Shown: positions 6,903 to 15,085 of the stretch, in pieces | How positions within the stretch are numbered: the first letter of the stretch is position 1 | Layout of the letters: every line of letters begins with the position of its first letter | DNA from: CAZCCV01 sp964497515 | GTDB lineage: Bacteria > Armatimonadota > UBA5829 > DTLH01 | Assembly (NCBI GenBank): GCA_964497515.1 | Contig: CAZCCV010000029.1 | Span: forward strand, 1 to 33,493 | Reading direction: 5' to 3' | DNA length: 33,493 nt | The notes under the pieces: generated by a model | The model's database searches: none | What the model saw: the letters and a program-made list of their open reading frames with translations, nothing else | Told to the model about the DNA's origin: nothing | Position numbers and translations under genes: made by a program

Positions 6903-8165
6903 CTATTCGGCAGGGGGGTTCACTACATATGCTTTCAGCCTCCCGACCAGATCGATTGTAATTTCGGCCTCAACAACAATCTTTTCGCCCTGATAATCAG
7001 TAGAAAGCACCCGGCCGCGGTCGTAACACATCGAAAGCAGGTCGCTTCGGTCGTACGGCAGTTCCAGCGTAACACGGTTCAGCAGTGACTGAATCGTCTT
7101 AGACATCTGACGCATCAGATACTGCAATCCCTCTCCGCTCTTCGCCGACAGATACACGGAGTTGGGCGTATCAACTACTCGATGTCGCAGTTCATACTGG
7201 TCGGCTACAAGATCGGATTTGTTAAAGACAGTTACAAGCGGTTTATCTTCTGCACCCAACTCGGTAAGCACCTGCATTACAGCTTCCTGCTGATCGGCTG
7301 AGTGAGAATGGCTCGCATCTACCACGTGGATAAGAAAATCGGAGTCTGTAACTTCCTCAAGAGTAGCTCTAAAGGATGCAACCAGATGGTGTGGCAGATT
7401 GCGCAAGAACCCGACCGTATCGCTTATAAGTACCGACCAACCATCCGGAAGATCGATTCGCCTTGTGGTCGGGTCGAGTGTTGCAAAGAGCTTCTGATCA
7501 ACATAGACTCCCGCTCCAGATAGCATGTTTAGAAGCGTGGACTTCCCTGCGCTTGTGTATCCAACTAACGCTGCCGATGGGAAAGGCAGTCGGCGTCTCC
7601 CTGCTTTCTGGATACCTCTGTGCTTGCGGACTTCTTCAATCTCTTGTGTCACGTCGCTGATCCGCGCACGCAGCCGTCTGCGGTCGGATTCAAGCTTCGA
7701 TTCCCCGGGACCACGCGTGCCAATTCCACCACCAAGTCTCGACATAGCAGTCCCACGCCCGGAAAGCCTCGGCAGAAGATACGTCATCTGCGCGAGTTCC
7801 ACCTGCAGCTTGCCTTCTTTGGTATGTGCGCGCTGGGCGAAAATATCGAGGATAAGCTGCGTTCGGTCAACCACTCGCACAGTGGCAGCGTTCTCAATGT
7901 TTCTCTGCTGTGTGGGGGTCAGATCTTCGCCAACAATTACAACAGTCGCCTCTGTGTCCTGCACGGCCTCATAGACAAGAAGCGAGTTGCCTTGGCCTAT
8001 GAAATACGCAGGGTCGGGGCGAGGCCTTCGGATGTGGATCTCATCGGCCAACTCCGCCCCTGCACTGAAAAGCAGCTCTTTCAGCTCCTCCGTATTCCAT
8101 TCAGCGATGGAGGGATCCGGCGGATCAATTATAACAAGGACCGCGCGGTCTCTAAATTCCATCAT
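6903..8165 (-). CDS. hflX: ribosome-associated GTPase HflX
   Basis: Translational GTPase-like factor that binds 50S subunits and in several bacteria splits or rescues stalled ribosomes. Normal length (420 aa). The N-terminal HflX domain includes the glycine-rich GGGIGTRGPGESKLE near residue 150, followed by a helical linker. The G domain has G1 GYTSAGKST, G3 DTVGF and G4 NKSD. The short C-terminal region (VTLELPYDRSDLL) is typical. The ATG at 8165 has only a weak SD (GGAAG, 12 bases away). It lies 31 bases after dapL. miaA-hfq-hflX is a classical cluster in Proteobacteria; here dapF and dapL sit between hfq and hflX. Confidence 0.95.
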   Translation of the reverse strand: MMEFRDRAVLVIIDPPDPSIAEWNTEELKELLFSAGAELADEIHIRRPRPDPAYFIGQGNSLLVYEAVQDTEATVVIVGEDLTPTQQRNIENAATVRVVDRTQLILDIFAQRAHTKEGKLQVELAQMTYLLPRLSGRGTAMSRLGGGIGTRGPGESKLESDRRRLRARISDVTQEIEEVRKHRGIQKAGRRRLPFPSAALVGYTSAGKSTLLNMLSGAGVYVDQKLFATLDPTTRRIDLPDGWSVLISDTVGFLRNLPHHLVASFRATLEEVTDSDFLIHVVDASHSHSADQQEAVMQVLTELGAEDKPLVTVFNKSDLVADQYELRHRVVDTPNSVYLSAKSGEGLQYLMRQMSKTIQSLLNRVTLELPYDRSDLLSMCYDRGRVLSTDYQGEKIVVEAEITIDLVGRLKAYVVNPPAE

Positions 8166-8196
8166 ACGTTACGACAGCTTCCTCTAGGGTTTGGCT

Positions 8197-9369
8197 CTAG
8201 AATTTGATGTGCTCGCCTATCCTGCGCACCGCCTCTTCAACTCGCTCGCCGTTTTTGTCGCCGGCGATTGTAAGGGACATACGAACGTAGCCTTCGCCAT
8301 AGGTTCCGTACCCGTTTCCAGGTATCGCCAGAACACCAGCATCCTGCAGCAGCTTTTTGACGAACTCAGCAGAGGTGTACCCATCCGGAACTCTTACCCA
8401 CACATAAAGTGAGGCTACGGGTTTCTTCACTTTCCAGCCCAGCTTGTTCAACCCGTCAACGAGAATATCCCGTCGCTTCTTGTAGATAGCGAGCGTATCG
8501 GCGTTGCTTACATTATCGAGTGCTTCGGCCGCCGCGATACCGATTGCGGGGAACTGTCTGGAGTCTATATTCGACTTCATCTTGTTCAACGCACGAACAA
8601 GCTCCGGGTTGCCAACAGCCATTCCTATGCGCCAGCCGGTCATGTTGAATGTCTTTGAGAAGGAGTGCATCTCGATTGCCACATCCTTTGCACCCTCGGC
8701 CTCAAGGAACGATGGCGGTATGACGTCGTCGTAGTAGACTTCGCTATATGCGCAATCGTGACACACGGCAATGTCGTACTCCTTGGCAAAGGCAACCACA
8801 TCCCGGAAGAGATCCAGCGTTGCCATTGCGCCGGTAGGGTTGTTCGGGTAGTTGAGATACATCACTTTTGCCCTGCGCGCCACGTCGGAAGGGATAGCCG
8901 TAAGATCGGGCAAAAAGCCATTCTCTTCGAGTAGCGGCATAGCCACAGGCTCACCGCCAGCTAGCAGCGTGCTGACACGATACACAGTGTACCCGGGGTC
9001 GGGAACAAGAGCTACATCCCCCGGATCGGTCATTGCCCACGCAAAATGCGCAAGACCTTCTTTGGAACCTATTAGCAGCAGCGCTTCGGTTTTCGGGTCT
9101 ATTTTCACACCGAAGCGTTTCTGATACCATCTTGCCACGCTTTCAAGGAACACCGGCCAACCGGCTTCCGTTTCGTCGTAGCGATGTGTCTCCGGATTGT
9201 TAGCCGCTTCGCAGAGCTTTGCAATGATCTGCGAAGGGGTCGGCTGATCCGGATCTCCAATTCCCAGATCCACCAAATCGCGCCCCTGGGCTATTGCTTC
9301 GGCTTTCATCCGAGATATTTCACCAAAGAGGTATGGTGGAATGAGGTCTAATCTTTTGGCGTACTGCAA
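8197..9369 (-). CDS. dapL: LL-diaminopimelate aminotransferase
   Basis: PLP enzyme converting tetrahydrodipicolinate plus glutamate directly to LL-DAP, bypassing the succinylase/acetylase branches of lysine and peptidoglycan synthesis. Fold type I aminotransferase, 390 aa. Seen: DLGIGDPDQPTP, the YDETEAGWP segment, NYPNNPTGA, CHDCAYSEVYYDD and the PLP lysine in SFSKTFNMTGWRIG. The start is TTG, with AGGAG six bases upstream. It sits directly after dapF, whose product acts on LL-DAP next, which favours the DapL assignment over a generic class I/II aminotransferase. Substrate assignment is by context plus family resemblance. Confidence 0.88.
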   Translation of the reverse strand: MQYAKRLDLIPPYLFGEISRMKAEAIAQGRDLVDLGIGDPDQPTPSQIIAKLCEAANNPETHRYDETEAGWPVFLESVARWYQKRFGVKIDPKTEALLLIGSKEGLAHFAWAMTDPGDVALVPDPGYTVYRVSTLLAGGEPVAMPLLEENGFLPDLTAIPSDVARRAKVMYLNYPNNPTGAMATLDLFRDVVAFAKEYDIAVCHDCAYSEVYYDDVIPPSFLEAEGAKDVAIEMHSFSKTFNMTGWRIGMAVGNPELVRALNKMKSNIDSRQFPAIGIAAAEALDNVSNADTLAIYKKRRDILVDGLNKLGWKVKKPVASLYVWVRVPDGYTSAEFVKKLLQDAGVLAIPGNGYGTYGEGYVRMSLTIAGDKNGERVEEAVRRIGEHIKF

Positions 9370-9418
9370 TCGAATCTCCTAAAATACTGGATCAATTAAG
9401 AAATGACGAGAGACGGAA

Positions 9419-10291
9419 TTATCTCCGCCCCTCAATCCATGCTGAAATCACATCTTCCGCTATTTCGCCCGAGAAAACCTCGACAGCCGGCCCAGTCATC
9501 ATAACTGAACCACCTTCTGGCCATTCTATGTCGAGGTCGCCGCCATCGAGCTGAACTGTGAGTGATCTTTCGGTTTTGCCGTTTAGAACCGATGCAACTG
9601 CCGACGCGCAGGCTCCCGTACCGCAGGCCAGCGTCTCCCCCGCGCCTCGCTCCCACACGCGCATCCTTATCAATTCGCGGCTTTTGACCTGAATGAACTC
9701 AGTGTTTGTGCGTTCTGGAAAAGCGGGGTGGTGCTCTACCTGCTGACCGACTTCGCGCACCGGGTAGCCTTCAACGTCATCGACGAAGACTATGCAGTGA
9801 GGATTACCCATCGACACGCATGTGACACTGAGGGTGCGATCAGAAAGCTTCAGAGGTTCCGATACTACAGGCCCTTCGCCTGGCAGGCTGGTCGGTATTT
9901 TTCCCCTCTCCAGAATCGGAGCGCCCATATCCACGCGCGCGGATACGAAAGCACCATCTTTCAGCTTGAGGTCGATTATTCTTACCCCGGCAAGAGTGTC
10001 TACACGAACAGGGTTTGCCCGCGCTATGGATCTTTCGCAGGCGAATCTGGCAACACATCGAATGCCGTTCCCACACATCTGCGCTTCCGTGCCGTCCGGG
10101 TTGAACATTCTCATGAAGTAGTCGGCATTGGTCGATGGTGCGACTATTATCAGACCATCACCACCGATACCAAACTTCCTATCGCACGCCCCTTTAGCCA
10201 GATTCGGGAGTACGGCGTCGTCCAGATGCTCTACAAAACCATTAACAACAACAAAATCGTTGCCAAGGCCGTGCATCTTGGCAAAAATCAC
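9419..10291 (-). CDS. dapF: diaminopimelate epimerase
   Basis: Racemises LL-DAP to meso-DAP, the lysine precursor and peptidoglycan cross-linking residue, using two catalytic cysteines without cofactor. Both are seen: MCGNGIRC (first Cys) and ACGTGACAS (second Cys). The N terminus has KMHGLGNDFVVV and GIGGDGLI follows. 290 aa, normal. The GTG at 10291 overlaps the hfq stop as GTGA, implying translational coupling; the ATG five codons on is an alternative start. Together with dapL it provides a compact two-step path to meso-DAP, implying DAP-type peptidoglycan. Confidence 0.96.
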   Translation of the reverse strand: MIFAKMHGLGNDFVVVNGFVEHLDDAVLPNLAKGACDRKFGIGGDGLIIVAPSTNADYFMRMFNPDGTEAQMCGNGIRCVARFACERSIARANPVRVDTLAGVRIIDLKLKDGAFVSARVDMGAPILERGKIPTSLPGEGPVVSEPLKLSDRTLSVTCVSMGNPHCIVFVDDVEGYPVREVGQQVEHHPAFPERTNTEFIQVKSRELIRMRVWERGAGETLACGTGACASAVASVLNGKTERSLTVQLDGGDLDIEWPEGGSVMMTGPAVEVFSGEIAEDVISAWIEGRR

Positions 10292-10602
10292 TCAGCCTGC
10301 TCCTCTTCTGCCGCTGGTTTTTCGGCTGCGGATGCTGCTGCTGCTGCTCTTGCCGCCTGCGCTTTTTCTGCCGCCACGGAACTCAGTGTTATCGGCTTAC
10401 TCGGCACTACAGACGCAATCGCATGTTTGTAGATCAGTTGAGGTGGTTTGCCCGGACTCTCCAACAATACTGTGAACGAATCGAACCCCTTCACCATCCC
10501 TTTTAGCTGAACACCGCCTGTCAGATAGATGGTTACCGGCATGTTCTCCTTCCTTACCTGATTCAGGAACAGGTCCTGCAGGTTCACTTGGGTCTTACTC
10601 AT
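10288..10602 (-). CDS. hfq: RNA chaperone Hfq with Ala/Glu-rich tail
   Basis: Sm-like hexameric RNA chaperone that pairs small RNAs with mRNAs. The core (about residues 7-72) shows NLQDLFLNQVRKE, the Sm1 block VTIYLTGGVQLKGMVKGFDSFTVLL, and the Sm2 signature YKHAIASVVPS containing the family KH pair. Compared with E. coli, a few residues (SPGKPPQL) enlarge the loop before the last strands. Residues 77-104 are a low-complexity Ala/Glu tail, partly coded by a GCT repeat. The ATG has AAGGAG seven bases upstream. It lies 139 bases after miaA and overlaps dapF by four bases. The tail sequence is unusual; the core identification is firm. Confidence 0.93.
   Translation of the reverse strand: MSKTQVNLQDLFLNQVRKENMPVTIYLTGGVQLKGMVKGFDSFTVLLESPGKPPQLIYKHAIASVVPSKPITLSSVAAEKAQAARAAAAASAAEKPAAEEEQAE
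10334..10348 (+). repeat. (GCT)5 microsatellite in the hfq tail
   Basis: Five perfect GCT units on the plus strand (AGC on the coding strand, read in frame as GCA alanines) sit in the poly-Ala part of the Hfq tail. Slippage here would change tail length without a frameshift. Confidence 0.7.
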
Positions 10603-10666
10603 CTACACGCTCCTTACCATAACGGATGCCCTGGCATTCTCCCGGGTCATCCACGGCGTATCCGCT

Positions 10667-10691
10667 CCGACACCGATCTTTTTCGGGTCGG
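10667..10691 (-). promoter_or_regulatory. hairpin in the hfq leader
   Basis: The miaA-hfq gap (10603-10741) contains CCGAC...GTCGG (10667-10671/10687-10691) with an inner CGA/TCG pair and a 6-base loop. A competing ATCCG/CGGAT pairing is also possible on the minus strand. It could be a leader structure controlling hfq; this is inference. No convincing promoter was found in this gap. Confidence 0.35.
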
Positions 10692-10741
10692 ATGAAAAAA
10701 CAAACGGGTCACGCCATACCCTATTCGAGTCATCTCCAAAA

Positions 10742-11710
10742 TTACCCCTCCACCAGGAGCCTCGCTTCCATAGCATCGGCTACTTCGGAGGGTGAGAGTC
10801 TATCTACATCCATCCAGCTTATGCGCGAATCAGCACGAAACCAGGTATACTGGCGTTTGGCGAATCGTCTTGTATCACGCTTTAGAACCACAACCGCTTC
10901 CTCTAAAGAAAGCTCACCCTTCAAATGCGCTGCAATTTCTTTGTAACCCAGACCTTGCATAGGCGGAAGGTCGGTATCGTAACCTCTCGCGAGCAGCCCC
11001 CGCACTTCCTCCACGAGTCCAAGGCGGGTCAGCTCATCTACTCGCTTTTCTATCCGCTCGTAGAGCGCTTGTCTTGCCATCGTAAACCCGATGAAAACCG
11101 TGCTTGGATACCTTGGCTCTTCCGCCTTCGTTTGCTCGATAACCTGAGTCATCGGCTTCCCGGTCTGGCGGTAGACTTCAAGTGCTCGTATAACGCGCTT
11201 AAGATCGTTCGGGTGGAGCCTTGCTGCAGAGTCTGGATCGACTTTGGCTAACTCTTGGTGCAGATACTCTCTGCCCTTCTCGCGCGCAAAGACTTCAAGC
11301 TGCTCTCGTATCTCAAGATTTGGCCCCGGCCCGGGTATATTAAGCCCATCTATCAGCGCACGCACGTAAAGCCCGGTGCCACCTACTATCAGCGGAACAA
11401 TCCCCTTTTGCAGTAGATCGTTGACTATCTGCGAAGCCCGCTCCTGAAAGTCGGCAACCGTAAACGGCTCGTCGGGATCAACCACGTCGATCATATGAAA
11501 CCGAACGCTCTTTTGTTCCTCAGCGGTTGGCTTCGCTGTTCCGACATCCATGCCGCGATATATCGCCATAGAGTCTGCTGAGACAATCTCTGCCCCAAGT
11601 CTTACGGCGAGTTCGCAGGCAGCCGCAGTCTTGCCCGAAGCTGTCGGACCGACCACTGCCACGGGTCTTACACCCTCACGCTGTCCACCCGACATCAGTT
11701 TAGTCACCAA
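10742..11710 (-). CDS. miaA: tRNA dimethylallyltransferase
   Basis: Adds the dimethylallyl group to A37 of tRNAs reading U-starting codons. Seen: the P-loop VVGPTASGKTAAA (about residues 18-30), the SADSMAIYRGMDVGTAKPT block, HMIDVVDPDEPFTVADFQ, GGTGLYVRALIDG and the C-terminal TRRFAKRQYTWFR. 322 aa, normal. The track start is TTG at 11710, only nine bases from the -10 box, so the message is nearly leaderless; an ATG at 11695 is an alternative start. It is divergent from the second glmU-like gene and upstream of hfq, as in E. coli. Confidence 0.95.
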   Translation of the reverse strand: MVTKLMSGGQREGVRPVAVVGPTASGKTAAACELAVRLGAEIVSADSMAIYRGMDVGTAKPTAEEQKSVRFHMIDVVDPDEPFTVADFQERASQIVNDLLQKGIVPLIVGGTGLYVRALIDGLNIPGPGPNLEIREQLEVFAREKGREYLHQELAKVDPDSAARLHPNDLKRVIRALEVYRQTGKPMTQVIEQTKAEEPRYPSTVFIGFTMARQALYERIEKRVDELTRLGLVEEVRGLLARGYDTDLPPMQGLGYKEIAAHLKGELSLEEAVVVLKRDTRRFAKRQYTWFRADSRISWMDVDRLSPSEVADAMEARLLVEG

Positions 11711-11718
11711 ATCACCAT

Positions 11719-11747
11719 ACTATAGCATGATCACCCACAAACAACAA
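11719..11747 (-). promoter_or_regulatory. sigma-70 promoter for miaA
   Basis: On the minus strand, TTGTTG (11742-11747), a 17-base spacer and TATAGT (11719-11724). The predicted start site near 11712 practically coincides with the start codon region. Confidence 0.65.
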
Positions 11748-11788
11748 GACGAACCAGTTGCCCCGAACTCTCCCTGCCTCTTGCCACT

Positions 11789-11817
11789 TTGATTTTCTCC
11801 GCTCGTCGTGCGATAAT
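11789..11817 (+). promoter_or_regulatory. sigma-70 promoter for the second glmU-like gene, apparently leaderless
   Basis: TTGATT (11789-11794), a 17-base spacer and GATAAT (11812-11817). The ATG at 11825 begins only seven bases after the -10 box, where transcription itself should start, so the mRNA would have no 5' leader or SD. Confidence 0.7.
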
Positions 11818-11824
11818 CTGAACG

Positions 11825-12571
11825 ATGGATTTCTACGCACTTATCCTCGCTGCCGGCAAAGGCACCAGAATGAAGGACGAAAAGGCACCGCCCGAGTTTC
11901 CGAAGGTGCTTAGGCTGGCGTGCGGCAGGAGCTTGGTCTCCTATGTTATAGACTCGCTGAAAGATGCCGGAGTGAACAACATATCTCTCATTGTTGGCTT
12001 CGGCGCGGATTATGTGCGCAGCGCGTTGGGTTCAGACTTCCACTATGTTGTTCAGCCTGAGCAGCGCGGCTCGGGTCACGCTGTACTGTGCGCACGAGAC
12101 GATTTCAATAAGCGAAAAGGTGGCGTGATTGTCTCGTGCGGCGACAGTCCGCTGTTTACTGCAGCTACGATTTCTACCCTGATGAAGCATCACGCTTCCT
12201 CTGGTGCAGTAATTGCTCTCGTCTCTGCCATTCTCGATGTTCCTACAGGTTACGGCAGAATCATGCGGGACACTTCGGGGGAGATTGTTCGAATTGTCGA
12301 AGAAAAGTGCGCTTCCTCCGAGGAAAAATCCATAAATGAAGTGAACGGCGGAGCCTATGCTTTCGATTCCGAGTGGCTTTGGGCAAACATCAATCAAATG
12401 GAGCGGAATGAGGCGGGCGAGATGAACCTCACCGACCTTGTACGCATCGCGACCGAGCAGGGAAAGCCTATTTCTGCAATCGCTGCTGACCCGCACGAAA
12501 TAATGGGCGTAAACACGCCAGACGACCTGAGAACAGTTGAACAGATCCTGCGCGACCGCGAAAGAGTCTAA
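11825..12571 (+). CDS. GlmU-type nucleotidyltransferase, catalytic domain only
   Basis: 248 aa, equal to the pyrophosphorylase domain of GlmU with no beta-helix. Seen: LAAGKGTRMKDE, the FPKV lysine, QPEQRGSGHA, CGDSPLF, YGRIMRD, IVEEK, EVNGGAYAFD (the sugar-phosphate Asn is retained, unlike in the gene at 148) and MGVNTPDDL. It probably transfers a nucleotidyl group to a sugar-1-phosphate; UDP-GlcNAc formation is plausible. It has an insertion in the signature loop (DEKAPPEFPK) relative to standard GlmU. There is no SD, consistent with a leaderless start at the promoter. It is upstream of pepA but separated by its own gap and promoter candidate. Whether this or the 335-aa paralog is the main GlmU activity is open. 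Confidence 0.85.
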   Translation: MDFYALILAAGKGTRMKDEKAPPEFPKVLRLACGRSLVSYVIDSLKDAGVNNISLIVGFGADYVRSALGSDFHYVVQPEQRGSGHAVLCARDDFNKRKGGVIVSCGDSPLFTAATISTLMKHHASSGAVIALVSAILDVPTGYGRIMRDTSGEIVRIVEEKCASSEEKSINEVNGGAYAFDSEWLWANINQMERNEAGEMNLTDLVRIATEQGKPISAIAADPHEIMGVNTPDDLRTVEQILRDRERV

Positions 12572-12617
12572 TCCGGTTTCATCCACCCTTCTTTCTGCCC
12601 CTAAGGGATACCCGCAT

Positions 12618-12640
12618 ACTGCTGCGCCATACTGAGCAGT
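12618..12640 (+). other. small inverted repeat after the second glmU-like gene
   Basis: ACTGCT (12618-12623) / AGCAGT (12635-12640), 6 bp, perfect, 11-base loop, no U-tract. It lies just ahead of the pepA promoter, so it could be a weak terminator or an operator. Confidence 0.25.
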
Positions 12641-12643
12641 CAA

Positions 12644-12673
12644 TTGTCAACGCAACTCGATATATGGTAGAGT
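12644..12673 (+). promoter_or_regulatory. promoter candidate for pepA
   Basis: TTGTCA (12644-12649), an 18-base spacer and TAGAGT (12668-12673). The -35 is good and the -10 is weak. A leader of about 38 bases would contain the GGAGG SD. Confidence 0.4.
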
Positions 12674-12718
12674 ACCTCGAATCGGCACCTACGAGATGCC
12701 GCAGGGAGGATTATTAAA

Positions 12719-14209
12719 GTGCGTTTCGACGTGAAACAGGGGCTTCTTGCAGAAGCTGAATGCGATGTTCTTATTGTAAGTGTGTTCGAAGGTGCTACCG
12801 AGCTTACCGGAGCGACTGGGGAAGTCGATGCGGCATCCGGAGGCGCGTTAAAAACCCTTATAGAGCAGGAGAAATTCGAAGGCAAACTCGGCGAAATAGC
12901 CGATCTCACTCCATCCGAGGACGTTAAGGCGCGACGGGTTGTCGTTGTAGGACTGGGACGAAAAGAAGAGTTTGACTGCGACAAAGCTCGAAAGGCATCA
13001 TCTGCCGCTGCAAGAAAGGCTCGAGACCTGTCGGCAAAGCGAGTGAGCACCGCACTGAGTGGCGAAGGTGCTGATGGGCTCAATCCGGAAGCTTATGCAC
13101 AGGCGCTGGTAGAAGGTACAATCCTCGGCACTTATCAGTTCACCAAGTTCAAAACTGCCGATGCAAAAACGAACCCGATCGAAGAAATAGCTATAATCAT
13201 AAACGATGGCGGCCAAGTTGAAGCAGCTAAGTCTGGTGCTAGCAGAGGAGAAATCATCGCCCAGGCGAAGAATTTTGCCCGTGATCTGACCAACGAACCT
13301 GCTAACTCGCTCACGCCAACCGTCTTTGCAGCCAAGGCACAGCAGATTGCCGAAGAGGCGGGTCTGGAGTATCGTGTCATCAACCGTGACGAGATGAAAC
13401 GGATCGGCATGAACCTGCTGCTTGCTGTCTCCAAAGGAAGCATCGAAGAGCCGAAGTTCGTCATCCTGCGATACCGCGCACCGAAGCCAGCCAAGACCAT
13501 CGCGCTTGTCGGCAAAGGGATAACCTTCGACTCCGGCGGACTTAACATCAAACAGGGCGAAGGTATGGCTGATATGAAGGATGATATGACCGGAGCCGGC
13601 GTCATCCTGGCAACTATGAAAGCCATCTCAGCTCTGAAACCCAATGTGAATGTGGTTGGGTCTATGCCGCTTACCGAAAATATGCCTGGTGGAAATGCAA
13701 TGCGACCCGGCGATATAATCAAAGCGCTCTCCGGCAAGACGGTTGAGATAAACAACACCGATGCCGAAGGACGGCTGATTCTGGCAGATGGTGTGGCCTT
13801 TGCCGAACGCGAACAGGCGGACGAAATCATCGATATCGCCACGCTCACTGGAGCCTGCGTGGTTGCGCTCGGACGCCAAATCGCTGGAGTTATGGGGCCG
13901 AGCCAAGAGATGATAGACAAGCTGATCCGCTCGGGCAAAGACAGCGGAGAACCACTCTGGCAGCTTCCACTCGTCCCAGAGTACAAAGACTCAATCAAGA
14001 GTGAGTTCGCCGATATGAAGAACTCTGGCGGACGGGAAGCCGGTACAATCACGGCAACGTTCTTCATAAAAGAGCACGTAACGAAGAACGAATGGACACA
14101 CATTGACATCGCTGGCCCGTGCAATGTCGATAAAGAGACTCCACTTGGCCCCAAAGGCGGCACCGGATTCGGAGTCGGCCTGCTTATCAATTATCTGATG
14201 AGTGCATAA
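12719..14209 (+). CDS. pepA: leucyl aminopeptidase (M17)
   Basis: Cytosolic hexameric two-metal aminopeptidase releasing N-terminal residues during peptide turnover; some members also bind DNA. 496 aa. The N-terminal macro-like domain (about 1-165) is followed by the catalytic domain. Metal and catalytic motifs seen: VGKGITFDSGGLNIK, DMKDDMTGAG, the signature NNTDAEGRLILADG and ATLTGACVVALG. The GTG start has GGAGG nine bases upstream. Its 3' end meets a hairpin shared with the convergent DUF2993 gene. Confidence 0.95.
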   Translation: MRFDVKQGLLAEAECDVLIVSVFEGATELTGATGEVDAASGGALKTLIEQEKFEGKLGEIADLTPSEDVKARRVVVVGLGRKEEFDCDKARKASSAAARKARDLSAKRVSTALSGEGADGLNPEAYAQALVEGTILGTYQFTKFKTADAKTNPIEEIAIIINDGGQVEAAKSGASRGEIIAQAKNFARDLTNEPANSLTPTVFAAKAQQIAEEAGLEYRVINRDEMKRIGMNLLLAVSKGSIEEPKFVILRYRAPKPAKTIALVGKGITFDSGGLNIKQGEGMADMKDDMTGAGVILATMKAISALKPNVNVVGSMPLTENMPGGNAMRPGDIIKALSGKTVEINNTDAEGRLILADGVAFAEREQADEIIDIATLTGACVVALGRQIAGVMGPSQEMIDKLIRSGKDSGEPLWQLPLVPEYKDSIKSEFADMKNSGGREAGTITATFFIKEHVTKNEWTHIDIAGPCNVDKETPLGPKGGTGFGVGLLINYLMSA

Positions 14210-14213
14210 GGGC

Positions 14214-14253
14214 ACAAAAAAACGTTGGCCGGAAGGGCAAGACTTCCGGCCAA
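14214..14253 (-). terminator. terminator between pepA and the convergent DUF2993 gene
   Basis: Perfect 11-bp stem TTGGCCGGAAG (14225-14235) / CTTCCGGCCAA (14243-14253) with a 7-base loop. The A-run at 14216-14222 becomes a U-run on the minus strand, so this is a canonical terminator for the minus-strand cluster. The hairpin itself may also end pepA transcripts. Confidence 0.85.
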
Positions 14254-14281
14254 TCATACTCCAAACCAGTGAATAACACCT

Positions 14282-15013
14282 CTATTTGGCGGCAACTAAT
14301 TCCACTTGGCTCGATATATCAGCAGTGCCTTCAATCAACACGGCCTCTTGCGTTACCTTGACGGCCGAGATATTTGGCATGAATCCTTGCGGAGCTACAT
14401 CGACCACGGGATTGATGCGATCCTCCAGTGCTTTAGCTCCAAACGACGGTACTTTCACTCCAGCTACTTTGAAACGCTCGACATTTAGATCCAGTCTTCC
14501 GCCGCCAGATGGTGAGAGACGACCCATTACGCTGACATTTGCAGAAATCCCGAGCTTCTTCGGTCTGGCATTGGCAAGAATCTTACCATTTAGAAGCTGA
14601 ACCTTTAGCTTATCAGGACGACCTGCCAGGTATCTGTTCAACGATGATTCGAACAGAGCAGCCTTGAATTCGACAGCATCTACGTGTTTCAGCGCACCTG
14701 TCTTGGTGTCGGCTTCCACGTTCCTTAGAACCACGTCCAGCCTATCAAGGGTGAGTCCAGGGACTGCTTTCACTGCTTCACCGTGAATTTTAATCTCCCT
14801 GAAGCGCCCTCGTATCATCTTTCTGCTGGATCCGCTGACATCCACTTTGTAGGAATCAGCCGGGCCGATAATACCCGGCAGACTATCTTCTATTCGACTC
14901 TCAATGCTGCCACTCACAAGGCCGCCTACGCAGCCAGCGCAGACTAACGCTATACACGCCACGAGAGCCACAATGCTCACTTTCGTTGCGTTTACTACTG
15001 TATTTCTTATCAT
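14282..15013 (-). CDS. DUF2993 (LmeA-like) secreted lipid-binding protein
   Basis: About 243 aa. An N-terminal hydrophobic segment ends in CAGC, which may be a lipobox (not ideal: Cys at -3), so it is a probable lipoprotein or signal-anchored envelope protein. The rest resembles DUF2993: SIESRIEDSLPG, long beta strands with GRFREIKIHGEAV, LDRLDVVLRNVEAD, and a C-terminal VLIEGTADI strand. Known relatives bind phospholipids at the membrane; a role in lipid handling is inferred. The start chosen is the ATG at 15013, six bases after AGGA; the frame opens at a GTG at 15040. It is the last gene of the ffh-to-yraN strand block, 72 bases after yraN. Confidence 0.75.
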   Translation of the reverse strand: MIRNTVVNATKVSIVALVACIALVCAGCVGGLVSGSIESRIEDSLPGIIGPADSYKVDVSGSSRKMIRGRFREIKIHGEAVKAVPGLTLDRLDVVLRNVEADTKTGALKHVDAVEFKAALFESSLNRYLAGRPDKLKVQLLNGKILANARPKKLGISANVSVMGRLSPSGGGRLDLNVERFKVAGVKVPSFGAKALEDRINPVVDVAPQGFMPNISAVKVTQEAVLIEGTADISSQVELVAAK

Positions 15014-15085
15014 CCTTCGTCCTGCACCCGACCACAGCACCGCTTACGCTGCAGACTGCGACCGGGTTCTTCTGTATTACCGAGG

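Noticed and set aside
13135..14190. 351-aa minus-strand frame opposite pepA
   Set aside because: Shadow of the conserved M17 catalytic domain; Ser/Pro-rich nonsense composition.
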